Below, one piece after another: positions 32,943 through 46,800 of a stretch of 64,000 bases of DNA. The notes under the pieces are model-generated. The model saw only the letters and a list, made by a program, of their open reading frames with translations, made no database searches and was not told the origin of the DNA. Source of the DNA: Serilophus lunatus. Lineage: Eukaryota; Chordata; Aves; Passeriformes; Eurylaimidae. The first letter of the stretch is position 1. Each line of letters starts with the position of its first letter. The DNA is taken from contig VXBA01002851.1 of the NCBI GenBank assembly GCA_013399895.1, positions 399,100 through 463,099 on the forward strand, given 5' to 3'. Position numbers and translations under genes: made by a program.

Positions 32943-35900
32943 ATTGCGGGAAGAGGCTTCATGGGGACGGAAAGAGGTAGCCTTGCTGGAATGGATGAAA
33001 CCATGAGAAAGGTGGTGTGAATCATTTTGGTTTGGGAAGAAAACAAGGGAATATACAGCAAACTTGAGTTCTTTTTTGATATGCCCCATCCTGAATTCCC
33101 AATGCAAACAAGTGAAACAACATAGCAGACTTTTAAAGAAGCTTTTTTAAAAAAAGTCTATCTATTTGAAAGTAAAAATATTTACTGTCAATGCTATTGA
33201 CTTCTTTCTTGCAGCTGAGAGTTGTGCTTTTAAATAACTGCTGGTCTTTGATTAGAGTAATGGATTTGCAGTTAATCTCAAGAACTGGATCCCCTTGTCA
33301 TGGGACCTGATTACTGTCAGCTTTAGTAATATACAGTCACTACCAAGAGGGTTTTTGTAGCAACAAATTGTTTGTTGTTTTGCGTTCAGGTTTGGGGTTT
33401 ATTTTTAAATTTTTTATCAGCATATGTTCTGTACTGTGCAATTCTGCCAGTTTCGATCACTGAGAATAGTCCTGTGCCCTGCAAACTGTTCTGCTGATTT
33501 CAGCAGTTACTGTAAACAGGTTGGTGAAATTGGGTTTTGGGTGCCTTGTTTATCTGTGTGGTAAGGCTTTGTTGGGTCATATATCCTAGTTTCTGTTTAC
33601 TAGAGAGTAGTCTGTTTAGCATGAAAATGTAGAACTCGTGGTATTTGTACAGAAGAAATGCAGGTCATTCGGTGTTATTCGTTACATTTTTAAATGTAAT
33701 TCAGACATCTGAAATAATTTCAAGTTGTTTTTAGTGCTTAAAACACCAGTAATATAGCAAAAGTGAAATTTTGCTTAAATTATTTAGTAGTTTAACAGAT
33801 TCTCTAAATTGACACAAATTACAGATTCTGTCAAGCTATTGTATTTCGTCCTCTATTTGTCCCTTGCTTTAATCCTTCCTTAATCCTCTGTGAAGAGATT
33901 ATGTGCAGTATGTCATTAAGAGTATAAAACAATCTGTTGTTTAGAGTAGGATTTCTCTTTTCCGTTTGGTAGCTGACTATTATGACAATTTTACATTTTA
34001 GGGCCTCATGTCACTGAGAAAGTATGATATAAGTGTTAGGATGGGAGAGGCCACTTCAGAGGCTTCTGTTAACCAGAAAAGCTAAATTGAGCCCTTGCTT
34101 TCCCCCAGGTTGGTACAAAAGAGAAAACTGAACTGTAGATTTGAAAAAGAACATATAGACGACTGAGAAAGCTCACACCTGAGCTGGGTACATGAGGTGT
34201 AAAGTACAAAGTATGCAGAAATCTATCGAAGTGAAACGTGACTCTCTTTAAGTTCTAGCTTATTGTGCTCTGTAATTTCAGTAAAAGATGCCCCTGACCC
34301 TGATATCAGACCAGGCTGATAAATGCAAGTACTTTGCACCCTCTTTTATTCTAATATTGGTGGGCAGTGGTGGTAAGTCTTGCGGGAACCAGTGCTGCAC
34401 TTGTCGGTCAGCAAACCTCTGTCACCCTCCAGCGTTTCTTACAGACTATTGTGTGCCATAACGTTGCTGTAAAAATTGATCATTTAGTGTCCAAAGAACC
34501 TTCTCAGTATTTTTAGTTACTTGAGTAGGAAGGATGAATTCTCTTAAAAGCTGGAGAAGAGCTTAGAGTCAAGTGTGATACCTGCAGTCTGGCTTTTTTC
34601 CCACTGCATTTGGTTAGTTTTCATTTGATGATGTCTCACTATTACAGTTCTGTTGTCTGCCCTTTTTTGTAAACTGTAAGTGCCAAGACAACTCTTTAAT
34701 TAGAATCATGAGTGGAATGACCTAGCATAAACCAGTATGGTGGTAGGTGTGACAGTACATAGACACTGTTGATAGGGAATGTATTTTTCATACCTCGTTT
34801 TGTGCATTTCCATAGAGCAGATCTGACACTTCCATTTGGTTATTGCTGACTTCTCCATACTTTACTTGATTAAGTACTTTTATATCCTAGAAATTACAGT
34901 ATACAGCAGAAAAGGAATAAGGGAATAAAATAGACTACAGAACAGACAAAATGCAAAACTGGGTCTGTGATGTGTTATATTACCTGGGACTCCTGAAGGA
35001 AAGAAACATTTTATGTGATGTTATTTCAAGTCCACCCACCAAAACATTAGAATTAGACAAAAGGAGTAATTGTAAAAGCATGTGATTAATATATAGTCTA
35101 AAGAAAATTACTTGGAAAGCTGATAGGATTTAGGCACCAAAATTAGAGGACTTAAAGGTCAAAACTTGAGGTTTGTGTCTCGATCTTGGTCTGTTTATTG
35201 CAAATACTGAAGTTTTAATCTTGGGTTTTGTTTGGGTTGTTTTTTTGGTTCACTTTGTTAGAGAACAAAATGTTGAGCATGAACTGCATGTGAATTATCC
35301 AAATTTTTCATGTTACTCTAGGAGTTCAAGCTAGGGCCATCTTGGGCAGATATTACTAAATCCCCTCCAAGAACCAGGGCTTAAACAATGTACTGTGATA
35401 TTTGTTGAAACAGAGCAACACAGACACTCAAAACTTGTTACATTTAACTTTACTTCATGTTATGTACCTATGTACACTTTTACTCAAAATGTACACACAG
35501 TTTATCATTGCTGACACTTTAGATGCAATGCTGTGTTTTAAAATGGACATACCTTCTGAAAGTTTTTGTGTTGATTTAGTTTTTTAATATATACATAAAA
35601 CTAACAACTGATAACCTGCAAGATACACATGCAGAAAGTATCTCAACTTGGAGTAAACACTTCATCTACTTGGTGCATCTGGAGTCAACAAATAGCCTTC
35701 TTGAAGAAATGGTACTATTGAAGGTATTAAAGACTCTAGAGTGCATGCAGGAGGCACTTTGGGGAATAAGATATGAAGCTGAACTCTGAGAAAAACAGTG
35801 GTCTTTAATATATGACAGTCTAATTTAAAATCTAGTCATCATTTGAGATGTCTATGATTGTCACTTTTTGTTAAATCTGGCTTTTTTTAGCTTTGTTTCA

Positions 35901-37515
35901 GAATATGCTATTAACCAGAAATCCTATTTTACTATAGCAATGGCTTTGGAGGGGAGGTGTAGGAGGATGGGGGTGAAAACTTCTTTATATTTTGCAATGC
36001 CAAAGTGGTCGTTGTCTGGTGCAAAGATTATTAACTGAGTGTGCACTAGGTCACGTGTTAGTGGCATCTTGACAGCTGATGAGATTACTTCCTGGTAACA
36101 GAAGCGATAGGGAGTAACCCTGTGTGTGTCTTACTACTTCTCCGAGGAAGCAGCACTTCAACTAGTTGAAACATTGGTCTATTGTCCAGGCAGATGTTTC
36201 CTTTACACAGCAGGCTAGTCCTCTTGAGAATGCATTGTTCACACTCTGGAGAGGTTAATTTTATTGTTAAATTTTACCAGGCCTGTAAATCTCCAGCCTG
36301 AGGCTTGTTGTCAGCTGAATTTGAGTTCCTTAATCTGTTTGGACAGACCAGGCTGTAGCTAATTCTGGCATAAGGATAAGGACTACAGAGTTGCATACTG
36401 AATTCTGCGTCTCCTATAAAGGTAGGCTGGCAGTGTGTTCCATGGGTTTGAGCTTTGTTTTCTATTGTCAGACGGCAGAGGCAAAAGTTAGGGGTAGTGC
36501 TGTCTGTTATTCAGTTAGCATTCGGTTATTTGTTTGCCTATGAACATTTGGGTAAATGATACAGTGATAGGTTGTTAGTTTTTCCTAGACCTGCATAAAT
36601 AAGTGGATGACTAGTGTGAGTTTGCCTAAGTGTCTTAACTTTTAAACTTTTTAGGATTGTGTCTAGAGTGCAGCCAGTGCTCAGTTTAGAATTAAGATTT
36701 GTGTGTAGGCAACTGGCCTTCATCTGAAGCGTTGGTGATAGACAATATTGTGTATAATGAAAGCTAGGGTTCAGATTTAAGTTTGGATCAGGATTAAAAT
36801 TAAGATTTAGGTATATTTAAAGATAATAATTCAACATTGAACAATGTGAATTCTCTTCCAAGTGACAATTCAGATTTAGTCTTCCCTAACATACATGTGA
36901 GCTTTATATTCTCTCTGCAGGCATTATAAAACTGAAGAATAAGCTTAACTCTTCAACCACTGCTGTACCTAAGAGTTATGGGAACTTCAGAGCAAGATAT
37001 ACATTTATAACAATTCAGTTTACCCTGTGAAGAATGCAGCAGTTATCTCTGTTTAACCTCTCTTCCTCACTAAATTTTTAAGCATAGAAATCCTGCTTGT
37101 ATTACCAGTCCAAAACACAGTGTTCAGACTCTAGGTTTACTATCGCACCCTGTGCAAAATCTGAGTTCTTACATTTTCCAGAACTTCAACCATGCCTTTG
37201 TTACAGATCAGGAAGTTGCTACTGTCTGCAAATTCAGAGTTCCAACAGAATACAGTGGCCTTAAACACACTTTGCTGGTTCTAGGGAATTAGGACAGTAA
37301 TCTTGACTCTTTGTTCTTTGCCTACTGTAACTCTAACCATACAGTAGGCACCTTCTGTGGTCTGAAGGCTCTAAAGGATCTAGTTTGTATTTAAGTGTTC
37401 TATTTAAAGAACACATACAGATCTGGAGAGGTAGTTTAAAATTGTTTGATACAAATAACAGTGTTTCCTAAAATACTGTAAAATTACATCTTTCTTTTTT
37501 TTTTTTTTTTTTTAG
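32943..37515 (+). other. MAK: Presumed MAK intron 1
   Basis: About 4.6 kb of AT-rich sequence between the CpG island and the start-codon exon. No coding exon recognised. An acceptor-like CTCTCTGCAG ends at 36920, where a further 5' UTR exon could begin. Confidence 0.5.
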
Positions 37516-37752
37516 GATCTGTGTGAGAATGACCATGTTCTTGTGTCTCTTATACTTCATGTCTGCGTCTCAGAGTTGCTGTAGTTTGGAGGAGACCAGT
37601 GAATATCCTGCTGTGTTATGAGAAGGATTCACCAACATAAAGCAGTCTGGAAGAAGATTTCTCTTAAGAAAATCAAAGGCCATAGAATCCTTTAATAAAG
37701 CAGAAGACATTCAGAATTTCAGAAGCTTTTGGCTGTCCAAGTCTTAAAGGAA
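37516..37752 (+). other. MAK: MAK 5' UTR part of the start-codon exon
   Basis: A 3' splice site with a long T run and TTTAG ends at 37515. The 237 bases to the ATG hold several short upstream ATGs, so translation control is possible. Confidence 0.55.
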
Positions 37753-37853
37753 ATGAACCGTTACACCATTATGAAACAACTAGGTGATGGCACCTATGGC
37801 AGTGTGTTGATGGGGAAGAGCAACGAGTCAGGAGAACTTGTGGCTATCAAAAA
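37753..37853 (+). CDS. MAK: MAK coding exon 1
   Basis: Residues 1-33 plus two bases of codon 34: MNRYTIMKQLGDGTYGSVLM to VAIK. Gly-rich loop and Lys33. Donor AAAAA|GTATGT. The frame is open upstream without an ATG, so this Met, conserved in MAK, is the start. Confidence 0.95.
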
Positions 37854-40800
37854 GTATGTAGCATCTCAATTCAGTAAAGGTACTTGCAACATCTTAAAGA
37901 TTTTCACTTTTAACTTTATTGTTGTCTTTCATTTGTCGAGGATAGAAAAAATTGTCCCCTTTTTAAAAGGAAATGAACATAACAATTTTTTTTTTGATTA
38001 AGGCATTTGACAAGATTATTGTGAGTCAAACTTCAGCTAAGAGATTGATTGAGTTTAAGTTGCTGATTCATCTTGGCTTATAATATTACATGCTGATTTC
38101 TTTCAGTTTGAATATGCTTCCTTCTAAGAATGTTGTTAGGCTAACACCAGAGGAGAAACAAAAGTGTGCAGTTATTTAATCAGAGAGTTTACTTATATGA
38201 ATTGTGAAAATATCAATCTTAATGGGTAGATTTGAAATACCTTCCCACATCCTCCCCCTCTAATCTGTGTAAGTATTGCATTAGGTTTCATGTGTTGCTA
38301 CAGTGATAAATAAGAGTAACAATGTAATCAGGTAAATACAGACTGTTTCCTTGTATCTAATAAAGTTGTGTGTAATCGTGAGCTTTGTCATACTTGCCTT
38401 AAAGGATGATTACAAAACAGCAAAAATTGTACTAGAGGAGTGGGGAAGTTCCCCTTGAAATTCCTAGAGAATTGCAAACAGGATATAAAGTGTAAGCTGT
38501 AATACCAGAAATAGTATCTTGCTGAGACTTTTTTCTGTCATTTATGGATATACTGCACTAAGTTAGTTGTAATATAATTGACTGACTTTTTCTTTAAGAA
38601 TTTCTGAGAATTTCACATTTCTCCATATCTTGCTAGTACTGTTACTGAAGTTAATAATATTAATCTAAACTAAAGGAAAAAATCTCCAGTTGATTATTTT
38701 CATTATCTTTAGCAAAAGGAGCAACATTTTGTGTGAATTGCTTTCCATTCTCATGATTTCAAGTTTTGGAATTCTTTTGTGTGATGTTTAAGTTTGGGGA
38801 CAGTTTTGGTTGAAGATACTTTTATTTTAAATGAAAATCTTGGATTTAAGTCTCTTTGCTTTAGGTGCTAGAACTTTACAGAAACACAGCAATGATATTC
38901 ACAACCCCATCTCAGGATCTGAGCAACACCAAATATCCATGTTTGGATCTATGCAAGACTTACAAATAAATGTATTACACTTTTATGTATAGCAATTAGT
39001 TTAGAAGCATATGTATATATAATGTTGTTTGAAAAAAATGAAACCTTTTTTTTAATATATATAATCAATACCTGGGAACAGAATTGTAAATCGACTGGTC
39101 AAATCAGATGCTTAATTATAATGATAAAAGAGTCCAGACACCTTGCAGATTTCAAAAATATCATTTTATTGTTTTCCTAGAGTGTACAACTTAGGCATAA
39201 AGAAGTGATTTTCCCTGTTTTATGTACAGTGTCATCATTGCTTACCTCATTATTAAGAGCACAATTCAAATCACATGAAGGGGTTTTGTGTCCCTTATTC
39301 TTTGGAGTAACACGGTCTCCGGCTGTACTGCTCTAAAAATACATTTTGAGTGTTTGATGATTAATCACTGCAAATTTGTACCCATTCTAAGCATTGAGTT
39401 TGTTTTTAATTACATTGCTGGTGGGTATACTAGGATGTTTTAAATTGAGTTCAAAATACAGGTAATGCTACACTTAGGAAGTAATGTGGTTAGGGTTTTT
39501 TTATTCTAAAAGCACTCTGTACTGTTCACTGAATAATTTATCTTGGACTTGTCTTTCAGAATGAAAAGAAAGTTCTATTCATGGGATGAATGTATGAATT
39601 TGAGAGAAGTCAAGGTAAAGTGGTGAACACACCATGTTTAAACATAAGTGTCTGGTTAGGCTTGCATGAAGGAAAAGGACAGCTACAATGTGCAAGCATA
39701 AGGCCAAACTTCATGAAACTCTTTAAATGGTGACAGATTTCACAAAATTTGTTTGCTGGACTGCTAGAAGTCCCACTGCTTTATGAACTATCCCACTATT
39801 GTCAAGTAGTGGCTGTGTCTCATAGCTGAGCCTCTTGTCTTGGAGAGAAGATATTGATTTTGTATGTGTGTATTTATGTGGTTTACCATCCTGATCTTTT
39901 ATTTTACTTGCAGATTTCTTTCTGTATATACATTCCTTGTATCTTGTATTTGGGGCATCTGTAGAAAGCACTGGAAGTTTTGGCTATCCAAGTGATAGAA
40001 TAACACTTGAAGTTCTGGGCTTAAATTCCACACCATTCCATGTTTTGGGCATTGATTTTCTGTATGCACAAAACTCCCTACTAAAGGAGTTTAGATTTAA
40101 TTTATGGTAGATTTCACGTAATCAGTATATCCAAAAAGAACATCTATAAGAGAATCCTTGTTTGTGAAAGTTTCATGCAAAAAAAAATTTAACAAAAAAA
40201 AAACCCCAAAAACTGGGGTTTATTGTTCATTTCCATGAGCAAGAGCTGTTACAGCTTCACATCTGCCTTTCATTGCAGGGAATTAGGTTTTTGTGCTAAT
40301 CTTCACTCTAGCTATGATGTAATCCTTACAAATAGGTTTAAACTACTATTAATATAACTGTTGTGTTTATTTTGAAATTAATTTAAACTACTGTGTTGCT
40401 ATCCTTTGAAACAGACATTATAAGATAAATAATGGAGTATCAGACAACATGTTTTTGTGGATTCTGTGCTAGAAACTTACATGTTAAATATTTTAGCTTG
40501 ATAAGGAATCAAGGACTCTGGAGTTATCTGAAGCCATATTTTGCTCTGTTACAGTCTCTGAAGAAGCTAAACCATGCCAACATAATAAAATTGAAAGAAG
40601 TCATACGAGAAAATGACCACCTTTACTTTGTATTTGAATACATGAAGGAAAATCTCTATCAGTTAATGAAGGATAGGTATGTCTTTTTTCACAGAACAAT
40701 AAATGTGCTATCATGCTTTATTTAATGACTTTCATACTGCCTTGAAGAGCCCACTGGAATTTCTGGGCTTGGCTCTTCTTGCAGCCCTGTTGATGTGAAC

Positions 40801-43800
40801 AGGAATTGCTGCAGCTGCTTATCTGAGGGTAGAATTCTGCACTGCTCTGCATTACAATACTGAATATTGTAACGCTTTTGGAAAAAACAGTTTGATCAGT
40901 TGCTAACAGGATAGTTTGCATGCCTTTTCATAGACCCATGAGAGGAATTCCAAACCCCTTTTTATTTTCCTTAATAGCCTTCCCCTTAATGTAGGAAGGA
41001 TTAGATAAATGCTGCTCTACTTTCGCTCGTGAGTTTGGCTTAAGGTGGGGATGATCATGTGCTTGTAAAACCAACCTATATATAGGCTAACTCTGATGTT
41101 GCAATCTTGGACAAACAGTGCATGGCAAGACTTGCAAGGAGGACTTTGGAATAGGGCCTGCCTTTTCAGTAACATCTTTCTTTGCTGAATTCTTCTGCCT
41201 TTAATGTGTGTCTCCTTCAGACTTTGTCAGGCACTTTTACCTCCTAATGTGCCAGGCTCTTGGGTTGACATGCTGGGATAGCTGCTAGCAGCGTTAGCAC
41301 AGTGTTACTGTGCAGCTGAGCAGCAGTGCTCTCAGTCAGGGTTCCCTTAAGGGTACCACTGAGTACCACACCTGCCACAGAGCTGTACTGTGCAGCCTCT
41401 GCTTTGCTCCATCACCCTGCATTCCATGTTCCCCCGGTCAAACACACTGCTGGCCAACCGGCTTCTACAGAGAGAGAGGATCATGACACTCATCAGAGAA
41501 CCTCCTCTGATGCACTTGGAGTGAGTGAAACTAAGGCCTGGTAGGGTTTTGAGATGAGAACTAGTCAAATCTGTGCTATTTTTGTGCACAAGGCTTGATG
41601 GTTTTGTTTTCATCTGTTCGTATGTGTTATGAGAAATGGAGAAACATGTGTGTTCTGAAGATACATTATTTTTTCTTAATTACATGAAGTTACTCTCTCT
41701 CTTTCAGAAACAAGCTTTTCCCTGAATCAGTTATCAGAAACATGATGTATCAGATATTGCAAGGGCTGGCCTTTATCCACAAACACGGTAGGTTTTATAC
41801 TAGAGTTTAACTGTGTAGCACTTTTTTAGAAAAGAAAATCATGCACAGAAACAACATGAATAAAAATATCTAGCAAAAGCTTTTGATTATCTCTAATAAA
41901 ATATCTGTTTCAAGTATAGTGCAGTTTTAAGCCATGCCTGAATTTACTTTTTTGTTTTCCTATACTTGTATTTTGCTCTTTGTTTTGGAAAGGATTGAAT
42001 GTTGTTCATATGCTGCTCAGTACTTTTTTCTACCTTAGTTAGCAGATGACTAAACAAACTAAAGAAACTTGTATGCTGTGATATACTAAACACTTCTGCT
42101 TCCTCAAAAAGATCTAATCAAGGAGCTTTGATACATTAATACTCTTGCATTGAGATACTATAACTCTATGTATAAAATACTGTAACTATGTATAAAAAAA
42201 TACTAAAATAACTTGTTTACCAAGAAATTCAGACAGCCTCCTTATCAAATACAACCTCAATTTAAATATTTTAATAGATGGGATGTTTCTAGGAATTACA
42301 GGCACAGTTTAAATAAGAGGTGTGATGTGCTCACAATAGGAAGTTTCATAGCATTTGCAAAACTTCTAATTAGCTGAAAATGAAATAAGAAATGATTGGC
42401 TTTCATGTACCCTGATGAGGCCTGTTGATGAATTCAATAAATAATTAGTTCCGTTCAGCATTATCAAATACGCAGAAATAGTAGTTTTATTGTCTTTCTG
42501 ATCAAGATCATATACTGTTCTCTGATTGTTAGCATCCTCCTTTCCTTCCCCATTTGTCCATGAAATAAATGAGAAAATCAGATTTTAAGAAAAACTTCAA
42601 AATTTTTGTTAAAATATTAATATTTTGATTTGACTGCAAGTGTTTGGGAATGACAGGTATGGTAAATTTGAACATTTAGATTTTATTGTCATAATTTCAG
42701 CCAATTTCTTGCAGTGGTTTTCAAGTTATATATGCAGAAATCAAATGTTTTATTCTAACAAGTGGATTTCAAACAAATTAATGTATAAAATAAAAAATTC
42801 TGTGTTCCAATTAAACAGCAGAATTCGTTTGCTTAGTGACTTAACCACTGGCCAGGTATAGAGGTGCTCAAGCCAACAGTAAGCACTGAAGAAACTTCAT
42901 GTGACTGTATTACTGATGTTGGTATTCCCGAGCAGAACTTGGATATCTTTTGTATGTCTGTATCTCCAAGTTGTTGTCACAATGATAAATGACTAGTTAA
43001 AAACCATTCCAGGAATTTTATGAATAAAGCACGTCAACTCAATTTTCCATTATTCAAAGCTGGCAAAGCAGTTGTAGTTTTTTGCAAAAGATTTCCTTCT
43101 GAAATTGGTTTGTTAATTGATGTTGCTGCAATAGCCAATTCATTTTCCCTAGTATGCTAATGGCTGTTTACATTTGTTAATTTAAGAACACTTGCTGTAA
43201 TAGCCATTGGAGGGAAAATGTGTGCACGTGTTGGGGAAGTTACAATTCTTGAATTTATTATAAAAAAAAAAAAAGGAAGAAAGAAAAAAGACAGAAGACT
43301 ATAAGACTATATTCTTCTAAAACATCCCAAAGTAAATATTGGATTACTCTATTAGAAGCTGCTGCTTAAGAAGTGATTCCATAATGATTTGCCATTCCTT
43401 TCTGTCTGGTCCTATTTAGGATTTTTTCATAGAGATATGAAGCCTGAAAACCTTCTCTGTATTGGACCAGAACTTGTGAAAATAGCAGATTTTGGTTTGG
43501 CTAGAGAACTAAGGTCTCAGCCACCTTACACAGATTATGTTTCTACCAGGTGGTAAGTATATTAAGATATATATATAGTATAAATAATTTAATACTTAGC
43601 TTAAAACTTAGGTAATTAGCTTAAATAATGACCCTTGTATCACCATTTTAATTTATCTATTATTTCTTTCCATCCTCATAGGTACCGTGCTCCTGAAGTT
43701 TTGCTGAGATCATCTATCTATAGTTCACCTATTGATATGTGGGCAGTTGGCAGCATAATGGCTGAATTATACACACTGAGACCTCTTTTTCCAGGCACGA

Positions 43801-46800
43801 GTGAAGTAGATGAAATCTTCAAAATTTGCCAAGTACTGGGGACGCCAAAGAAGGTAAGGCTTAAAAAAGCTCAAGCAATTGTATTAAAAAAAAATTATTA
43901 AAAAACATTCAATGTATCTATATTTCAGAACATACGTATTAAATTATTGTTTTGGTAAGTTTAAAATTAGATTAAAATTAAATTATTGTTTTTAGTAAGG
44001 TTTTCTCAAGTGTATTTCATTTAAGCTTTCATTATGGCATGTAGTGCTAGTCTTCTGTTGTATATCATACCATTATGTGTAGTCTTGCTCTCCTTTGATG
44101 AAAGCCAGATAAAATTGCTTAATGCAGTTGTTTAAATCTATTCATTTTGGAAAGCAAATCAGAAGTCTCCTAGGATTGAATTTGCCACAGCCTATTTGCT
44201 TTCCTTTCCTGAAAGTGTAATCTTTCTATGCTGGTACCCAGAATTTGGAGATTGTAGAAGGTACCAGAAATAAGAAAAATTACACTTTTCAAACACAGAT
44301 ATCTCATAAATATTATTAGGAATAAGAAGTAATGGAGAGAAAATGTGCAGTATTTTAGAGAGGAAACAATTATTTTCAGTTATTTTGGGGATGGGATGAA
44401 TACTATTTAAAAATACAAGGAAGGTTTGGGTAGTGCATATAAAAATGTATGGAATTATATTTACTTCAGTTTAAAAGTTGTTTTAGCAAATGGATATGTG
44501 AATATGGAAGAAAATAATTTTCAATAAACTGAAAAAACCCTATATACTTTTAAATAATTTTGGAGAACAAGGTAAGAAATGGCAGATGTCTATCAGTAAT
44601 TCATGGGTGCAAAGAGAGCTAGGTGAAATAACTGACTGAACACAGAGTCTTGATCTGGAAAACCTATGGGTGGGATTGAAAAACATCAGTTTCATTAATG
44701 TTCTGCTGATATAAAACATAGTATAATCCTTGTGCAGTAAAGGAACTGTTATCCATAGAGAAGTAAGGAACAGAAAATACAGAAATAGATTAAGCTTAGC
44801 TGGAACACATAGAGCTTGAAGTGGTGGGAAAACATCCAAGAGAACATACTGAGAAACAGGTGCAAACTCATAAGTAAAAGAGCAGAGTAAAAGGTCAGTG
44901 GACAGTTATAGATGATATGTTGTAGAAGTGAAAATTGAGTCTAGAGGACTAAGTGAAAATTGGAATGATGTGTAAAACAGTGATTGCCATGACAGTTGTG
45001 CATCAGAAATAATGTCTACAGTATTTTAAGACTTGAGTTTTCAAATGCAGATGTTAAGTTTCTTAAGGAAAATACAAGTCTAGGATAGTAAGAAGAACAT
45101 TATATATAAAGAATATCTGTGAAACAGAGCAACATGCAAGCTTCTGAAACATTTTCCATGTCCAGTATAAACAAGTTCAAGAAGAGCAGGGAGAGGTTTT
45201 CACGTTGTGTAGTAGCAGAGCAGCACTAAGTTGACTTTGGTGTTTTTTTCTCTATCCTTACAACAGAAGCAGATCACTACTGTTCAGAGTCTGTCTTTCC
45301 TGACTAGGAAGTTCATTGCTTGGGAAAGCAGGGGGCATTACCAGCTGAGTATTTCTGAGAAAACTGTAGCCTTTGCTGATGACCCTGAGAGTTAAAGACA
45401 TTGCAAGTCAGCCCTCAAGGATCAGGAAGCTGTAATTAGTTCCTTTGTTCCCCTTTCATCTGCTGGGCAGACTTGGGAATTTTCTCTCCCTACCACAACG
45501 CTAAAGCATTCTTCAGGGAGATCACTGTGTAAGAGGAATACATAAATATTATTAGAGGAATTATCACATTAAGGCAACTCTTACAAGTTCTGTTCTGCAT
45601 TCTGAAAACCAGAACAGACTATTAAAAGTAACTAAATTAAAAGTTACTTTAATAGTTTGATTTTGCAGATAGTTTTACAAGTAGTATTTTTTTAGCCATG
45701 AATTTTCATTTATTCCATTTTCCTGCAATAAGGAATTACAGGAATTAGGCACAGGAACTTTTCTTCATTCCAGTTTGCCTTCCTTTAAGTCCATAATATC
45801 ATACTAATGACTTCTGTGAATTTGGGTATTCTAAATAGTAACAGGCAACTATTTTGTTTTATTCTATAAATGAAGTTGCTTTATTTATTCTATAAATAAA
45901 TTGCACCATTAAAGTACTGGAAGCGATGGTACACTTTGTGAATTTAGTGAAAAAGCTGATGATGATCTAAATAGGAGATATTCATGAAATTGGAGGTTGG
46001 CAATGGAATTTTAAATAATTTCAAATTATTATTTTTTAATAAATAGAAATGGATTCTTCTTTTTTTTTTTTTCCTCTTGTACTGTTTTCAACCTTTCCCT
46101 ATACTTCACCAGTTCAACATGCAGCCCTTGGTATTTCATTGTAAACTGTTCTTTTATCACTACTTCTAGCAGACAGAATGTCACCAAATCCTGTAAAGGA
46201 GGGCAGTACAATGGAGGAGGAAAAAATCTTTCTCCATTAACTCAAATGAACACACTGTTCTGTGAGGTGGAATAGGAGGTCACTTGAAGTCTGGAGACTT
46301 ATTTTAACCAGATGTGGTTTATTAATTATATTTGAGTTCCTTGGGCACCTGTACTAAAACTGTTGTACATAAAAAGATGAGTAATAGCTAACATGGTATC
46401 TTAAGACCAAATTATATCAAATCAATCCAATTTGCGCTGTAGCAGTATAATAAGCTTGGTGGATAGAGAAAAAGCACCAATATCCTACATTGTGTTCAGT
46501 AAGGTTTCTGATGCTGTGCCTCAGAACATTCCCATCAGCATAATTATATGCAAACTGCATACCTGTAACTGTGTATGTGTTTTGGAAGCCTTATTCATAG
46601 AGTAAACTTCACTGCTTCTCATTCAAATGGAAAGAAGGATTGAATAGAACTCATGAATTGTTCTGTGTCTGATGAAATTTTTGAAATTGTATTGAAGGCC
46701 TTCTGACGGAATAGATTTTACTTCTTAAGTTGGTCAATATCAGGCTGAAAAGGATTATGTTGGAAAACAAGATTAGAATTAAGAGGAGTTTTTTAATAAA

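Noticed and set aside
37729..37752. Upstream in-frame extension before the MAK ATG (LAVQVLKE)
   Set aside because: It begins with TTG, not ATG. The conserved MAK protein starts at MNRYT.
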